From: Ampelocalamus luodianensis
Lineage: Eukaryota > Streptophyta > Magnoliopsida > Poales > Poaceae
Length of the DNA stretch: 64,000 bases
Direction: 5' to 3'
NCBI GenBank assembly: GCA_036346255.1
Contig: CM070633.1
Coordinates: forward strand, 23,746,001 to 23,810,000
In this document: in pieces, positions 21,889 through 32,740 of the stretch
Layout of the letters: every line of letters begins with the position of its first letter
How positions within the stretch are numbered: position 1 is the stretch's first letter
Position numbers and translations under genes: made by a program
The notes under the pieces: model-generated
What the model was told of the DNA's origin: nothing
What the model saw: the letters and a program-made list of their open reading frames with translations, nothing else
Database searches by the model: none

Positions 21889-22302
21889 GTTGTGTACGCC
21901 TCTCCCCATGGTCGCACAACCCTAGGTCAACTCCCTCACGTCCCCCCCTATAAATATACAACAGCCGCCACAGTGTAGGGTTGGGTTTTTCTTAGATTAT
22001 TCTGCTACTTTGCAGTTTCACCGTTTATCGGTTTGAGGATCCCTACATTGTGAACTTCATTCATATTCGCAATACAATTCAGATTGCATCTTCTTTGTTC
22101 TTGTGAGTTGCTTCGATTGCTTGCAGGGACAATAACCTTCGTGGTAAGGTCGATCGCGGCGCGGCGTGGTCGATAACGCGATGCGTGCGGGTGTAGCGAA
22201 TTGCGAGGTGACGATCTGCTGGTCGAAAGCCTCAAAGCGTCAACGTCCTCACGACGAAATCAATCGAACCTATCGGAAGATCGGGCCGCCGTAGTCTCAT
22301 CA
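21456..22302 (+). repeat. 3' LTR of CRM-clade element
   Basis: This 847-bp LTR runs from TGATGAGGACATC to GTCTCATCA. Its first 433 bases are the C-terminal end of the pol frame. TATAAATA is at 21949-21956. Relative to the 5' LTR it keeps a stretch near 21590 (AATTTATCTATG) that the 5' copy lacks. It has fewer CpG-rich variants in the CTACGACC array (for example TGCCAGCGC where the 5' LTR has CGCGGCGCG). Confidence 0.9.
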
Positions 22303-22307
22303 AGACT

Positions 22308-23365
22308 GGCGGTGGTCAGACCGGTCCCCTGTTACCGGGTAGCATGGTCAAACCGAATAGGGTGATCGAACCAACCAGTTGATGGCGAACTGATCGACCA
22401 AGGGCTGGCGGTCAGAAAGGTCTGGTGGCGACGGTCGTGGTGGTTCAGGCACAGTGAGTTCTGTCTAATCGTTGGTATTGGCCATGTCATGGAATTAGTG
22501 CATATGTGTTGCATGATGTATGTTTTGGCAAATGTGGGTCAAGATGAGAAGCTTGTGCTCAAAATCAATTTCTTGATCTATTGTTCTGCACAGAAGCTTG
22601 GAGTCAACTACGATCGACGACGAGGATGATCAGGACTTGGTTTGGCGAAATCAAGGTCCAGAACGATCGAGGATGTCAGGTGAAGTGGTTGGTCTCTAGC
22701 AAGGTGAAAGATGGAGAAGAAAGGGAAGTTTGGTGCAACGAGTTGTATCAAGTGGCTTTAGCCGCTGCAACTGTTGAGGCAGCCCGGTGGGAGCCGGATG
22801 AGATAGACTTCCCAGCATAAGGAAAGCCATTGACAAACCTACATGTGGCGGAGCAAGGGATTGCTTCATGAGACTGAACTCGGTCTAAGATGGAAGGATC
22901 GAGAAGGGGTATTTTGGTATCTTCACCAAAAAAATGGGTTGGTGACCTTGGAGAAACCGCAGCGCATGACAGCACAAAGGAGAAGTGGTTTAGGTCAAGA
23001 GGAGGACAAGATCATGAAGAAACATATTTAGGAGCGCCGAATCATCATATGCTTTGAAAGGCGTGCATGAGTGTGAGACCATTTTTGTGTGGGCTTAATG
23101 GGTTTCTGTTAGGGTTTCTCCCTAGACCTATCCTCTACTATATAAAGGGGTGGTGTAGGATTTGCACACCAACCAAGCCTAGAAAACCCTAGTTTGAGAT
23201 TTGGGGGGGGGAGTGGATAGAATAGTGGAGGCTAGGGTTTGAGAGATGTATTGAGAGAAAATTTGTGGGATTGGATGCTCATGAGTGAGCTTTGGTCCTC
23301 AATGGTGGAGTGACTATAAACATTCAATTCCTCAATATCAATCCGATTGATTCGTGCAAAGATGA
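22308..23365 (+). repeat. SIRE/Maximus-like 3' LTR, segment 2 of 4
   Basis: It resumes after the CRM target duplication with GGCGGTGGTCAGACCGG and ends with GATGA (23361-23365), the target of the next solo LTR. TATATAAA at 23139-23146 after CCTCTAC is the likely promoter TATA box. Between 22580 and 23040 are short open frames of about 60-80 codons; they match nothing I recognise and lie in U3. Confidence 0.72.
23139..23146 (+). promoter_or_regulatory. TATA box of SIRE/Maximus-like LTR
   Basis: TATATAAA followed by GGGGTGG. It lies 226 bp before the insertion of the R180 solo LTR, so any transcript starting here would run into that LTR. Confidence 0.55.
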
Positions 23366-25707
23366 TGTAACACCCCAGGACCCAAATTACCCTGGGATAC
23401 TACTTAACCACTCTACAGCTAGCCAAATAATTTCAAAAAAAATATAATATTTCGGCAGCAACTCTAGGCAAGAATCAATAAGCGGAAGCATAAACCACTA
23501 TGGGAATAAAGATAACAGTAACAAGTTCAATAATTAAACATCCTCTAGCAGATTAATCCAAGTGTAGTCCACAAATGCATCAATAATAAATCAACAGAAC
23601 ACTCGTGAATAACTAGTCAATAGGCTAAATTCCTCTCAACTTTATTACTGACATGAAACTATGAATTGAGTGCATTATTGCAAGGTCGCTCTACCCATCC
23701 AGAATGCTTAAGAATCACTGAAAGGAAAAGAAACAACAAGAATGAGATAAAATCTCAGCAAGTAAGTTGAATAACAAAGTTAATCAATTGACAAGCAAGC
23801 TACAACACAGTTATATTATTGCATGACCACAACCACATTCCACTATCTCATTCAATAAACCACATGGACTAGCATGAGTCCTGCCTCGTAAGAATTCAAC
23901 CATTGACAAAAGAATGCATGTCCTCAATCCACAATGCTTAATGCAAATGCATGCCATGCTCCACTGCACTCTTACCCATCAAGGTAAGAGTGTGCATCAT
24001 CTCTGACAATGTGCGATGTTTGACGGGCAGTCTGATCGCGCCATAAGCGGCGACATCCACAATGCAATGTAATGATATGTTATGAGTGATATGATAATCA
24101 TAAACCACATATGTGACATCTCATAAAGGCACCAACAAGATTAACTTGTACAACTACCACATAATCATTATGGAAAAATACATCCATGATCCACATTCGG
24201 CACATAAAGCAACCATTTCATGACTACACACAAGATATCCAATGTAAATCATTAAAATAATAATGACTGTCATCATCTCATATGTAAGTCAACCAACCAT
24301 GGCATAATACTTCAAAATACGAAACTCATAGGGATTGCAAGTAGTAAGAACAACCAATTAAACGGTAGTAACACTGCTACAATTACTTGCCTTCCACGAT
24401 GTGACGCGTTAGCCGGCCAAGGTGATACTCCTAAACCTGAGGCTTCACCTCCTAAACAAGTAAAATAATTTCAATAAGGTCATAATATACCCAGCGCTAC
24501 TAATCGGCATTCTACAATGCTTACTTGACGACTCAAAACGAGTTTACAAAGCTGAAAACGAAAAACAACGTTTCCTGCCATATTCTGATTCTGGACAGCA
24601 GCACGGTAAATGACATAACTCATGATCTGGAAGTCAAAAAGAGGTAAACCCAATTTCTGTAGATTCTTAACTGACTAATCTACAATACTCTAGTTGACAC
24701 GATACTCCAATTCGGCCAAAAAATTAGGCTAACCATTGTCTGAACTTTCAGTACAGAAACTGTCTACACAAACGAACAGCAAAACTAAAATGACCATAAC
24801 TTTTAATAGGTAACTCTGAATTGATCGTTCTTTATCAATCTGAAAAGGTTATAAAATTACCTACAATAACCTAGTTGGGTGAACGTTCAGATTCTACAAA
24901 AATCCCTTTCAAATGTTAGGAAATAACCAGACAGATTATTCTCGTCAGAATTCTGGCAGCAGATACTAAATCGATCATAACTTTTGACTCAGACCTCGGA
25001 ATCGAGTGATCTTCGCGGCTACTGAAAGATAACGACAAAACCCACATATCTCTAGGAGATGGAATCTTAAAATTCAGCCTCTAAATACACGAAAAAACCC
25101 ACGCAAGGTTCTGGACAGAATTGCATCTTCCGCAGCCCAACAATTAACCATCAATTCTAATCGGTTTCGCATCTATTAAGGATTAAACAGCGGGGAGGGC
25201 ATCTTGTTACCCTTGTAGAACCGCTAGAATTCGCTGAACCAAACCCCACACAATCTCTTCTTCTTCTTCTTCTTCTTCTTCTTCTTCTTCTTCTTCTTCT
25301 TCTTCTCCTTCTTCTCCTTCTTTTCTCCCTCTCTTTCTTCTTTCTTGCGCAAGGGGCAGCACTTTGGGAGAGGGGAGGTGCAGGGGGACAGCACCTTGGG
25401 AGAGGGAGGTGCAAGGGGAGGAGAGGAGTCGCCAAGGAGAGGAGAGGGCGGCTGCAAGTGGGAGGAGGAAAAGGGGGGAGGGGGGGGCGGCTAGGGTTTG
25501 GGGAGGGTGGCCCTCCCCCCCTTTGGCCGGCCACACTAGGAGATGGGCCAAGGCCCAGCCCCAAAAGGAAGCGAAAACAACGGAAAAGCCCCTCTCTAAG
25601 CTGGATTTGACGAAAACTGAAAATAAAAACTTCCCCGATTAAATTATTCTCTACCGATTGATTTTAATTAATCCGTTCTTGACTTCTCACACTTCCGGAG
25701 TATTACA
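23366..25707 (+). repeat. R180 solo LTR
   Basis: TGTAACACCCCAGGACCC...GAGTATTACA, 2342 bp, is flanked by a perfect target duplication GATGA (23361-23365 and 25708-25712). CATAACTTTT-type motifs at 24614, 24795 and 24976 show the family phasing of 181 bp. One perfect 10-bp hairpin, CACTCTTACC/GGTAAGAGTG (23967-23992), lies in the same relative region as the hairpin array of the 10067 copy. Its GC-rich right end resembles 11860-12210. Confidence 0.93.
25255..25322. repeat. (CTT)n microsatellite in R180 LTR
   Basis: About 20 CTT units with late CTC interruptions. It produces poly-Glu, poly-Lys and poly-Arg frames on the minus strand that are not genes. Confidence 0.95.
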
Positions 25708-25712
25708 GATGA

Positions 25713-25938
25713 GTTATCTCTTGTTCTTGCTCTCTTTCTTGAGATTTTCGGTTTTTATGTTCTAAGGGTTTTCTTGGTCTATTGATGTGATCTAGCCTGC
25801 TAGAACTTATGAAAGTTGATCTAAGGTCATCTTGACGACCTTCCATCCACGAGCAAGTATTTGGATCAAGTTTAGGTTTTCACCTTGTTTTGAGCCCTCT
25901 TGACTCAATCAAGAAATTCATAGAATCTTGGCTATGAT
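25713..25938 (+). repeat. SIRE/Maximus-like 3' LTR, segment 3 of 4
   Basis: It resumes after GATGA with GTTATCTCTTGTTC and runs to TATGAT (25933-25938), the left repeat of the K5 insertion. It is part of the R/U5 end of the LTR by position. Confidence 0.7.
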
Positions 25939-27334
25939 TGTAACACCCCGATTTTCAAAATCGATATGTTAATGTTTAAATTGGCGATCTGTAAAAAAAA
26001 AATTGAACCGTCTTTTAATTTTTTGCAACATTTAATTAAAAAGTTGCTTTTAAAAAATAATTATATAAATAATAATAGTAAATCTAATTATCTGAAAGTG
26101 TTTGCTTAAAATTGAATTGATTTGTTTTTCTTATTTCTCATGCATTTCAAAAGCATATCATGTCATTAATTTGTATAGTTGCTCTCTTCTCCAGTTCGAC
26201 TAGCCGTAGACGAAACACATGCCTGGCCTTTCTTTTTCATTGTCCATCTCTCTCAACAGATAACCCTCATGCCACCTTCCCCGTTTATTTTCTCCACCGC
26301 CATTTCCTCGTACCTTCCACTGCCATTTCTTTTCTTCTCCCCCCAAACAAAACAAGTGTTGTTGCCTCTTCTCCCAAACATGAACTCATTTTATCCTCCT
26401 TTCTCTCCTTCCAATCCCAATCAAAAACCAAAAATTCCCCAATGCATGTCATACCATCGTGATCATCATCGCACAAGAAACCCATTTTTGCTATTCATTC
26501 CCACATGCAAGTTCGTTTGAGCACTTTCGAGAAATGGGAGAAGGAGAGGCAGTGTACTGTCAATCGTCGAGGGTGGCTCGCTGCGGTGGGGAAAGAAGAA
26601 TGGGTAAGCGTAGTGGCGATGGTCATGGCTCACTCCGGCCACGGTGACATCAAGGTGGTGTCAGCAATGGTCTCAGCATTGTGACGAGTGCACGGCGTCG
26701 GCACAACCCAGGGAGCTGAGAGCAGCACGACCGTGGCTAGAGCCATGCATTAGAGGCAGTGCAAGCATGCAGTGGCTCGACAGCCCGCCGAGGCGAAGAC
26801 AATAGTGTGATGATGGTGCTGAGGGGAGGACAACATCGAGGACGGTGTCAGCCAGCTACACGGACACCAGTAGCGGCTTGGTAGCCCACCTCGCGGTGGC
26901 AAGGAGGAGCTGAGGCACGAGAGGTGGCGCAAGTCAGTGGTGCGGCTGGGCTGAGGGCATGACTCCTCTAAGGTGGCTTGGCGGTAGCCTAGGCATGGCG
27001 TCGACATGGGCAGCAGCCTAGGCGAGGTGGTCTGCGGCGTGGGTACGGACCGGCGACGGCTTGCGCTATGCTGGGCGCAGCTGGCGGCACGGGAGTGGTC
27101 GAGAGCAACTGTGGCAGGCAGAGGCCGACGCAGCTGCGCGGCAGCTCAGTGAGGGGCACGAAGCCAACAGTGAGGCGACGCGCTGGAGTGGCACTAACAC
27201 TACGGTGGCGGTCTGGACATTGGCTCGGGAGGCGCGACGGCTAATGGAGGTGAGGCCCGGCGGTAGTGCGCTGGAGGTGGCCAAATCTGGTGGCCCCTAG
27301 CCGGATCAGGGCCGGCTCGGTCGGGAAGGGAGAA

Positions 27335-27655
27335 GAGGGCTGAGAAGGGAGCGCTGGAGGAAGAAAGAAGGAAGGAAGGAAGGAAGGGGAAAAGAAAGAA
27401 AGAAGAAGAGGAAGAAAGAAAGGGGTTGTCGGCTGGACAAAACAAAAGGAAAAAAAAGAAAAGAGAGAAAAGAAAGGAAGGAAAGGGGGGGAAACGGGGA
27501 AATGAAGACAAGAAAAATAGAAAAAAGAAAAGAGAGAAAAGAAATTGAGGAGAAAAAGAGAAATAAAAAAAGAAGAGAAAAGAAACGAAAAAAAAGAGAA
27601 AGAAGAGAAAATAACAGAAAAATGGAAGAAGAGAAGAAAAGACGGGGGCGGGTTC
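27335..27655 (+). repeat. Homopurine tract of about 320 bp
   Basis: The plus strand is almost all A and G (GGAAGGAAGG, AAGAAAGAAAG and similar), with pyrimidines concentrated in one short break near 27425-27440. Such tracts can form intramolecular triplexes and lie here in the LTR upstream half. Confidence 0.9.
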
Positions 27656-28693
27656 TGCGATGAATTCGACCGAAACGCATGAGTGGCTGAAAGGGACACG
27701 AAACCGGTGGCGATCGTTGGTGGACAAGGACAAGTGGCCGAGAAGACGACGTTCGATGGTGGTTCGCACGCCTAGTGCCCACGGTAAAATATTTAGTGTT
27801 ATTTGTGTTACCACGTTTATGTTATTAGCTATATATGTTGCATTCACATCTTGATCATGGCATCTTTCTATGCATATTTAGTGTAAAATTATCTGGTAGC
27901 TTAGACTAGTGTAACTCTCCAGTTAGGTCTTAACGGTGTGTAGGAACAATCATGTGATATTATATTGGTGGATGCGAATAATTAGATCGTTGTAGTGGAA
28001 TATGTGTTGTCAATTGGTGGACATCGGATTAAATATATTATTGGATTATTTGATAGGATATGATTATTTTGGAGTCATATGGAAATTGGCGGTGAGCCTC
28101 GGATGTCAAATTGATTGGAGGTTTTTCCGTCAAGTTGAATTAGTGATTTTTTGGATTTAGGATGTATAAGGATCTAATAATTGATACTTGATGGATAGCT
28201 TATGTGATGATATTTAATGGAATATGGAGCTTGAATCGGAGGATTAATTAATCATGAGCAAATTGGTTGGATGACTTAAGTAATAGTTATGTGAGTGATA
28301 GATGCTAGAATTGGAAGAAAGTAGCAATAGATTATTTGATCGCGGACAATTATTTAGAGTACCTTTTAATTATCACATAAATCATATGTGCTGAGTTGAT
28401 GGAATTGTGTCCTCAATTGGATTAGTATATGGATGATTATAAGTTGATCGATTAGTGAGCAATTAAATGTTGTATGCGCAATTAAATTATGAAGCTTATT
28501 AGGTGTCGGTTAGTCAAATAAACCTCGATCGGTGGAAATTTTGGTGTATGCGATTTTGATTTGCCGAGGTGAAACTAGTAGCGCTAGATAGGTAGTATTA
28601 GCTTAAATAGTCTAGTGGAGAATGATTGATGGATTTAGTAATGATGATGTGTCCATAATATGGTAGATTGCGTACAATTACCAGATTGATTAT

Positions 28694-29055
28694 CACTACT
28701 ACAAAAAGGCTAATACTAGACGTCTCATTATAGACAGTTGACCAAAACCGTCTATATTACATGACGTCACAGACGGTTTTGATTTAGAGACCGTCTGTGT
28801 TACTGGTTGTGCTAAAAACCATCTGTGAACAGGTAATATCATAGACGGTTCATGATGAAAATCGTCTGTAAAGTATCACAGACGGTTCTTAATAATAACC
28901 GTCTGTGATATTACCTGTTCACAAATGGTTTTTTTTTAAACCGTCTGTGATACTCACAGACGGTTCTTAAGAATAACCGTCTGTGATATTACTACATGTC
29001 ACAGATGGTTTTTTGTTGAAAACTGTATGTGATAATTATCCCATCATAGACGGTG
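28694..29055 (+). repeat. CACTA left terminus and subterminal array
   Basis: After the terminal repeat come about eight copies of CACAGACGGTT or its complement AACCGTCTGTG in alternating orientation, forming stem-loops roughly every 40-50 bp. One larger inverted repeat pairs 28811-28850 with 28898-28933 (CTGTGAACAGGTAATATCA against its complement, plus the flanking motif). In En/Spm elements such subterminal motifs bind the small TNPA-type protein. Confidence 0.85.
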
Positions 29056-29386
29056 CGTCGTTTTGCTCGCTTACTTATCATCTAGTGCAGTGTAGTCCTC
29101 AACAGTCTTCTTCTCCATCTCTGGCGCTACGGTGAGTCCATCGCCACTCCGTGCCCAGTTTTAGTATCGCCTCACCTCACTGAGCCCACTCGATCGTGTG
29201 GTCCACTTTAGCTATTGTCGCCCACGGCGAGCTATCCCCGTGGACTGTCCTCTCTGTCACCGCTGCCGCCATCGACACCAACTCTTTTCTGGTGAGTCCT
29301 CAACCCCACTAAGGTTGATTTCCCCACCTATATGTCCCCCTAAGCTGTGCATGTGTTTTGTTTCAATTTATTTCCACCGAGAAGAC

Positions 29387-29617
29387 ATGTCATCGAGGAG
29401 CTTGCCGCTGTCGCCTCTGTTCACCAACGACCAGCCGCCTTGGACCTTCCCCGACTTCATTGACACCTTCCTTGTGATCGAGGTAAGCTACTGGAGCATA
29501 AGCATCCTTTAATTTGAGTAGTTTCAGGCGTTTACACCAAAATCGCTAGTGAATCCCATGGCGCCACCACAGGAGTACATCACCATCAGCTCGCCTCAAG
29601 TGACCTTAGGGCCCTGA
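29387..29617 (+). CDS. Possible small two-exon ORF at CACTA left end
   Basis: From ATG 29387 a 32-codon exon (MSSRSLPLSPLF at its start) runs to 29482. A GTAAGC donor follows and, 90 bp later, an acceptor CCACCACAG. The frame then continues in phase for 14 codons (EYITISSPQVTLGP) to TGA at 29615-29617, giving 46 residues. The intron signals are good, but the protein matches nothing I recognise. It may be the start of a CACTA gene cut by the next insertion, a captured exon, or chance. It sits in the position where the first exons of a CACTA gene would lie. Confidence 0.25.
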
Positions 29618-29950
29618 TCCACAACTATTAGCAATGCGATGGTACCCTGAGCCCAATTTGTGCTTCAAATCCCACTGCTTTTAATCATTTAGTTAAGAAA
29701 CTAATGAGTCTATGACATGTGGGACCGCCATAGATTTTATAAATAAAATCATGAAATAAAAAAGATGAGTCACTGACAAATAGGGCCTACATGTAAGTTA
29801 ATAAAATCTAGAAAAATATAAAAATGAGAAAAGCCACCTTTAGTTTAGAGTAAAACATGCGTTCTCTGTTGGAAAGTGTAAGCCTTAGAAAATACGCTTT
29901 TGAAGTCACCCTTTTATTTATTTCTAGGGTTTTCAACACGAACCGTGTGA
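29618..29950. other. AT-rich stretch, no feature seen
   Basis: It contains a GACATGTGGGACC-type phrase common in grass MITE-like repeats and runs of AATAAAATC. The boundary between CACTA sequence and the inserted minus-strand retroelement lies somewhere here, but I see no clear joint. Confidence 0.4.
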
Positions 29951-30662
29951 TAAACCGAAGCTGGATGCGCTCTAAGAACTGTGTGAGTGAAGAGTACATT
30001 AATGGCTACCTATAACCGCTGTCTCAACCCGAATTAATAGCATCGGACCAATGTCTTTCAGACAGAACTATTACTCCTCGAGTGTCAATTAAATCCAACC
30101 ATCATAATTATTTATTCCCAATCAATCCCATAACACTGTCCCAGGGGTAATCATTATTATACGCATAACTTGTCATTTAATTCTCAGGTGCCTATTTAAG
30201 GCTAACTGCTGGGATCAGTTATTCCCCAATTGGCTCCACACTACTGTCCATGGGACAACCATTTCCCCCAATGATTAAATTCTTATCTAACTCCTCAAGG
30301 TCATATACTACCCGACCAATTTATTACCTAATCAATTCCCAATTCCAAAAATTTTATAATCTAGTTATATACTCAATGGCATACACATAGTTCTCAATCT
30401 ACCCCCACAAGTATCTAACAATTAATTATCATAATTATTGAAAGGAAGTGCCTAAAGATCAAAGGCCGGCACACAATTCACAAAGCACCAATCAATTCTG
30501 GGCACAATAACATCCTTTTCAGTTGATTGAGGAAGGAAAAGGCTACTGCCCAAAATAGAGTCTTACATAACATACCTAACTGAACAGGTGCTATCCTATT
30601 ACACTTTCCAAAGGACCGCTATTAGTTGGATACAACCTCCAGCCACGGTATTTTCCACACAC

Positions 30663-31406
30663 CTAGATGTAGTCATCTCTGTTGAAGTTCACAGGGAACT
30701 CGTCCAGAAGATGAGCTCTAGGTGATCCGGTGTCCAGTGGGGACAAAGGGTTGAAGAGGCGTCTCAGGGATCCTAATAAAGAAACATGACCTTCTGGAGG
30801 ATTGGACCTCCGATTGCGAGGAAAACCTGCCGTTATGCGGACTTGGCGGTGCGGTCCATAGACTGGCACTGGCCCTGTCACTTCCGGAAGTCGAAACCCG
30901 GGTGGTGCCGCAGTAGCTGGGGAGGTCTCATTGGCACCAAAAAGCACATTGCGAGGAATACGGTTCAAGCTGACCCCGATCCTGAGGTACTCCTGGGCCT
31001 CCCTAAGATGGTGTCGAGTTTCCGGCAGCTCATACACATTGCAGCGATGGATTTGGTCCATGATATGGACCAACCTCGCCAACTGGAGTACTTGAGGGTC
31101 TTCTCCGAACTGAATCTCAGCGAATGTGTTTATGTCCACTCCAGGACCTCTTTGTGGGAAATAGTCGTAGGGTGGTTAAGACAATTCCGTCAAGTCATGA
31201 CGAAGTTGGCTCATAACCCTGCTGGCCACTTCCTGAATGGCCATAGCTTCAGAGGTGGCATGAACATGGAAGCAGTACGGGATACTGTCGGTCACTTGTC
31301 TTGCGATGACGTTGACCACGCGTTGATACTCTTCCATTCCAGGTCCTTGGTCCCGACAATAGATGGCATACTCTGGGTGGTAGGTGAAGTTGGCATGCCA
31401 CATCAT
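30663..31406 (-). pseudogene. K5 internal ORF, dsRBD-like N-terminal pattern, one stop
   Basis: On the minus strand a frame from ATG 31406 runs 76 codons to TAA (31176-31178) and continues in the same frame to 30663, about 247 codons in all. The first part has the order HPEYAIYCRDQGPG, EYQRVVNVIA, then TSEAMAIQEVASRVMSQL. A hydrophobic strand with GP, two further strands and a C-terminal Ala-rich helix resemble a double-stranded-RNA-binding domain. The second part has LVHIMDQIHRCNV and a proline- and arginine-rich tail. I do not recognise it as gag, and the fold is inferred from pattern only. It lies 0.9 kb after the primer site, where gag would normally be. Confidence 0.5.
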
Positions 31407-31572
31407 ATCTCACAGCAGTGCGGGATACCCGTCCACATATTCCGCACGTGTCTCCTTGGCCAAATACCAGCTGCCCATCTACCGCATACAAAGACAAGGC
31501 AGGTGAGCAAAAAGCTAGTGAATTCAACCGAAAGTTGGGGTGGGAAAGGACACCAAGATGGATAAGGACCAA

Positions 31573-32289
31573 ACCCGAAAACTTAGACGCGCAAGATAGA
31601 AAAAGGGAAGCTATCGAGTAGGGAAAAGAGATATTACCCTACCCCAATTGCCTACATGAGCATGGAATGAACTCCAAAGGATCGCAAAAAGGCACAAGTA
31701 AGAACAAAACTTAAGATCAACTTCCCGGCACGACTAACCCGTATAGAAAGAATGAGCAATCGGTTGGAAAGAACCAATTTTAGAACACCACTCAATTCCA
31801 ACACACCTAATGAGCAGGGTAAACCTACTAAGAGAGGTGTTACTTAGCCAACTAATATCACTTCTTACCCTTTTATTCCCATAAGTTTTAGTTGAATTAA
31901 CCTCTCATTATTAGCCCTATCAACTAACTAAGTGTTTACTGTCCAGAAATTTGGGGCTTGCTGTCCAGATTTGCCTCCTAGCTCCAATCTAAACTTTTCC
32001 ACTCCAGAAGCTTCTAATCTTCACCAAAAAGACAGCCACACTTCAATTTACAACTCTCATTGTTTTTCCAAAACCAAATTAGTCGATAACAACTAGCTTT
32101 TGGAAGAGGAAGAGAGGAAATCAGCTTTTTAAAACTTGATAAGAACAGGGTAAGATGAGCAAGCTAAGATAGGTAAGGAGTAAAATCTGAGAACTTACTT
32201 AAGTTTTCATAAATCATTTGATATTTTGAAATTAAGTTTTTCAAAACATCCTAAAGACGACCAAGCTAGGGGTTTCTACGGTCGGTATG
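31573..32289 (-). other. Leader of the K5 element
   Basis: Sequence between the primer site and the ORF region, with no gene seen. The frame 31249-31572 on the minus strand overlaps the ORF out of frame and shows no domain. Confidence 0.45.
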
Positions 32290-32301
32290 GCTCTAATAGT
32301 A
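32290..32301 (-). other. Degenerate tRNA-iMet primer-binding site
   Basis: The complement TACTATTAGAGC matches TGGTATCAGAGC at 9 of 12 positions and lies 5 bases from the LTR tip. It is the only evidence for transcription direction in the K5 family, pointing to the minus strand here. Confidence 0.45.
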
Positions 32302-32722
32302 AGCTTTGTGAGACCCCGGGGTATTTAGCTTGTAATGCTTAGTCTTCCATTGACTCTAGCAACACAAACAAAATATCCTATGCCTCAGGAAAATGTATAC
32401 TTCCCAGAACTGCAGTATACACACCCTTTTACAAAACATGCATCATTTCCATACAAGTGCATACAACCGAACTAAAGCTTTACAAGCAAAAGACATACAA
32501 TATAGTTATTACAAAAGGGACCAACTGGTCACAAGACAAGCTAAAGAGCTAGAATAAACAGTGGAAGCAAAATGCCATAAGATGGCTATGAACAAGAGCC
32601 AACCGGTTTGCCATACACCCACAAGGCAATCCGACCGGGCTAGTCGTCCACACCGCAGCAAAACTCACAAAAGTCAATCCCTTGGGGATCAACCTCCTCT
32701 GCAACAATTAAGCAAAGCAAAT

Positions 32723-32740
32723 GAGTACAAAAATGTACTC
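32723..32740 (-). other. Conserved stem-loop in K5 copy A
   Basis: Stem GAGTACA/TGTACTC with an AAAA loop, followed by GCAAGACT. The equivalent hairpin occurs in copies B, C and D with different inner pairs. Confidence 0.7.

Larger units (their letters stand above)
14562..22302 (+). mobile_element. CRM-clade chromovirus (Ty3/gypsy), complete but inactive
   Basis: The two LTRs (870 and 847 bp) are flanked by a perfect 5-bp target duplication AGACT (14557-14561 and 22303-22307). Gag has the DDPYAKVKFTIPSF segment and pol continues into the 3' LTR with TRARARHLNYEVSSFLG; both are features of the centromeric-retrotransposon (CRM) clade of chromoviruses. Gene order is gag-protease-RT-RNase H-integrase. 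At least four frameshifts and two in-frame TAG codons inactivate it. The LTRs differ by a 10-bp indel and many substitutions, so the insertion is not recent. Whether it belongs to the centromere-targeting subgroup cannot be decided by eye. Confidence 0.88.

Noticed and set aside
25157..25564. ORFs with poly-Arg, poly-Glu or poly-Lys
   Set aside because: They are frames through the CTT microsatellite.
27200..27847. 215-codon and related ORFs on the minus strand
   Set aside because: These Phe/Ser/Leu-rich frames are products of the homopurine tract.
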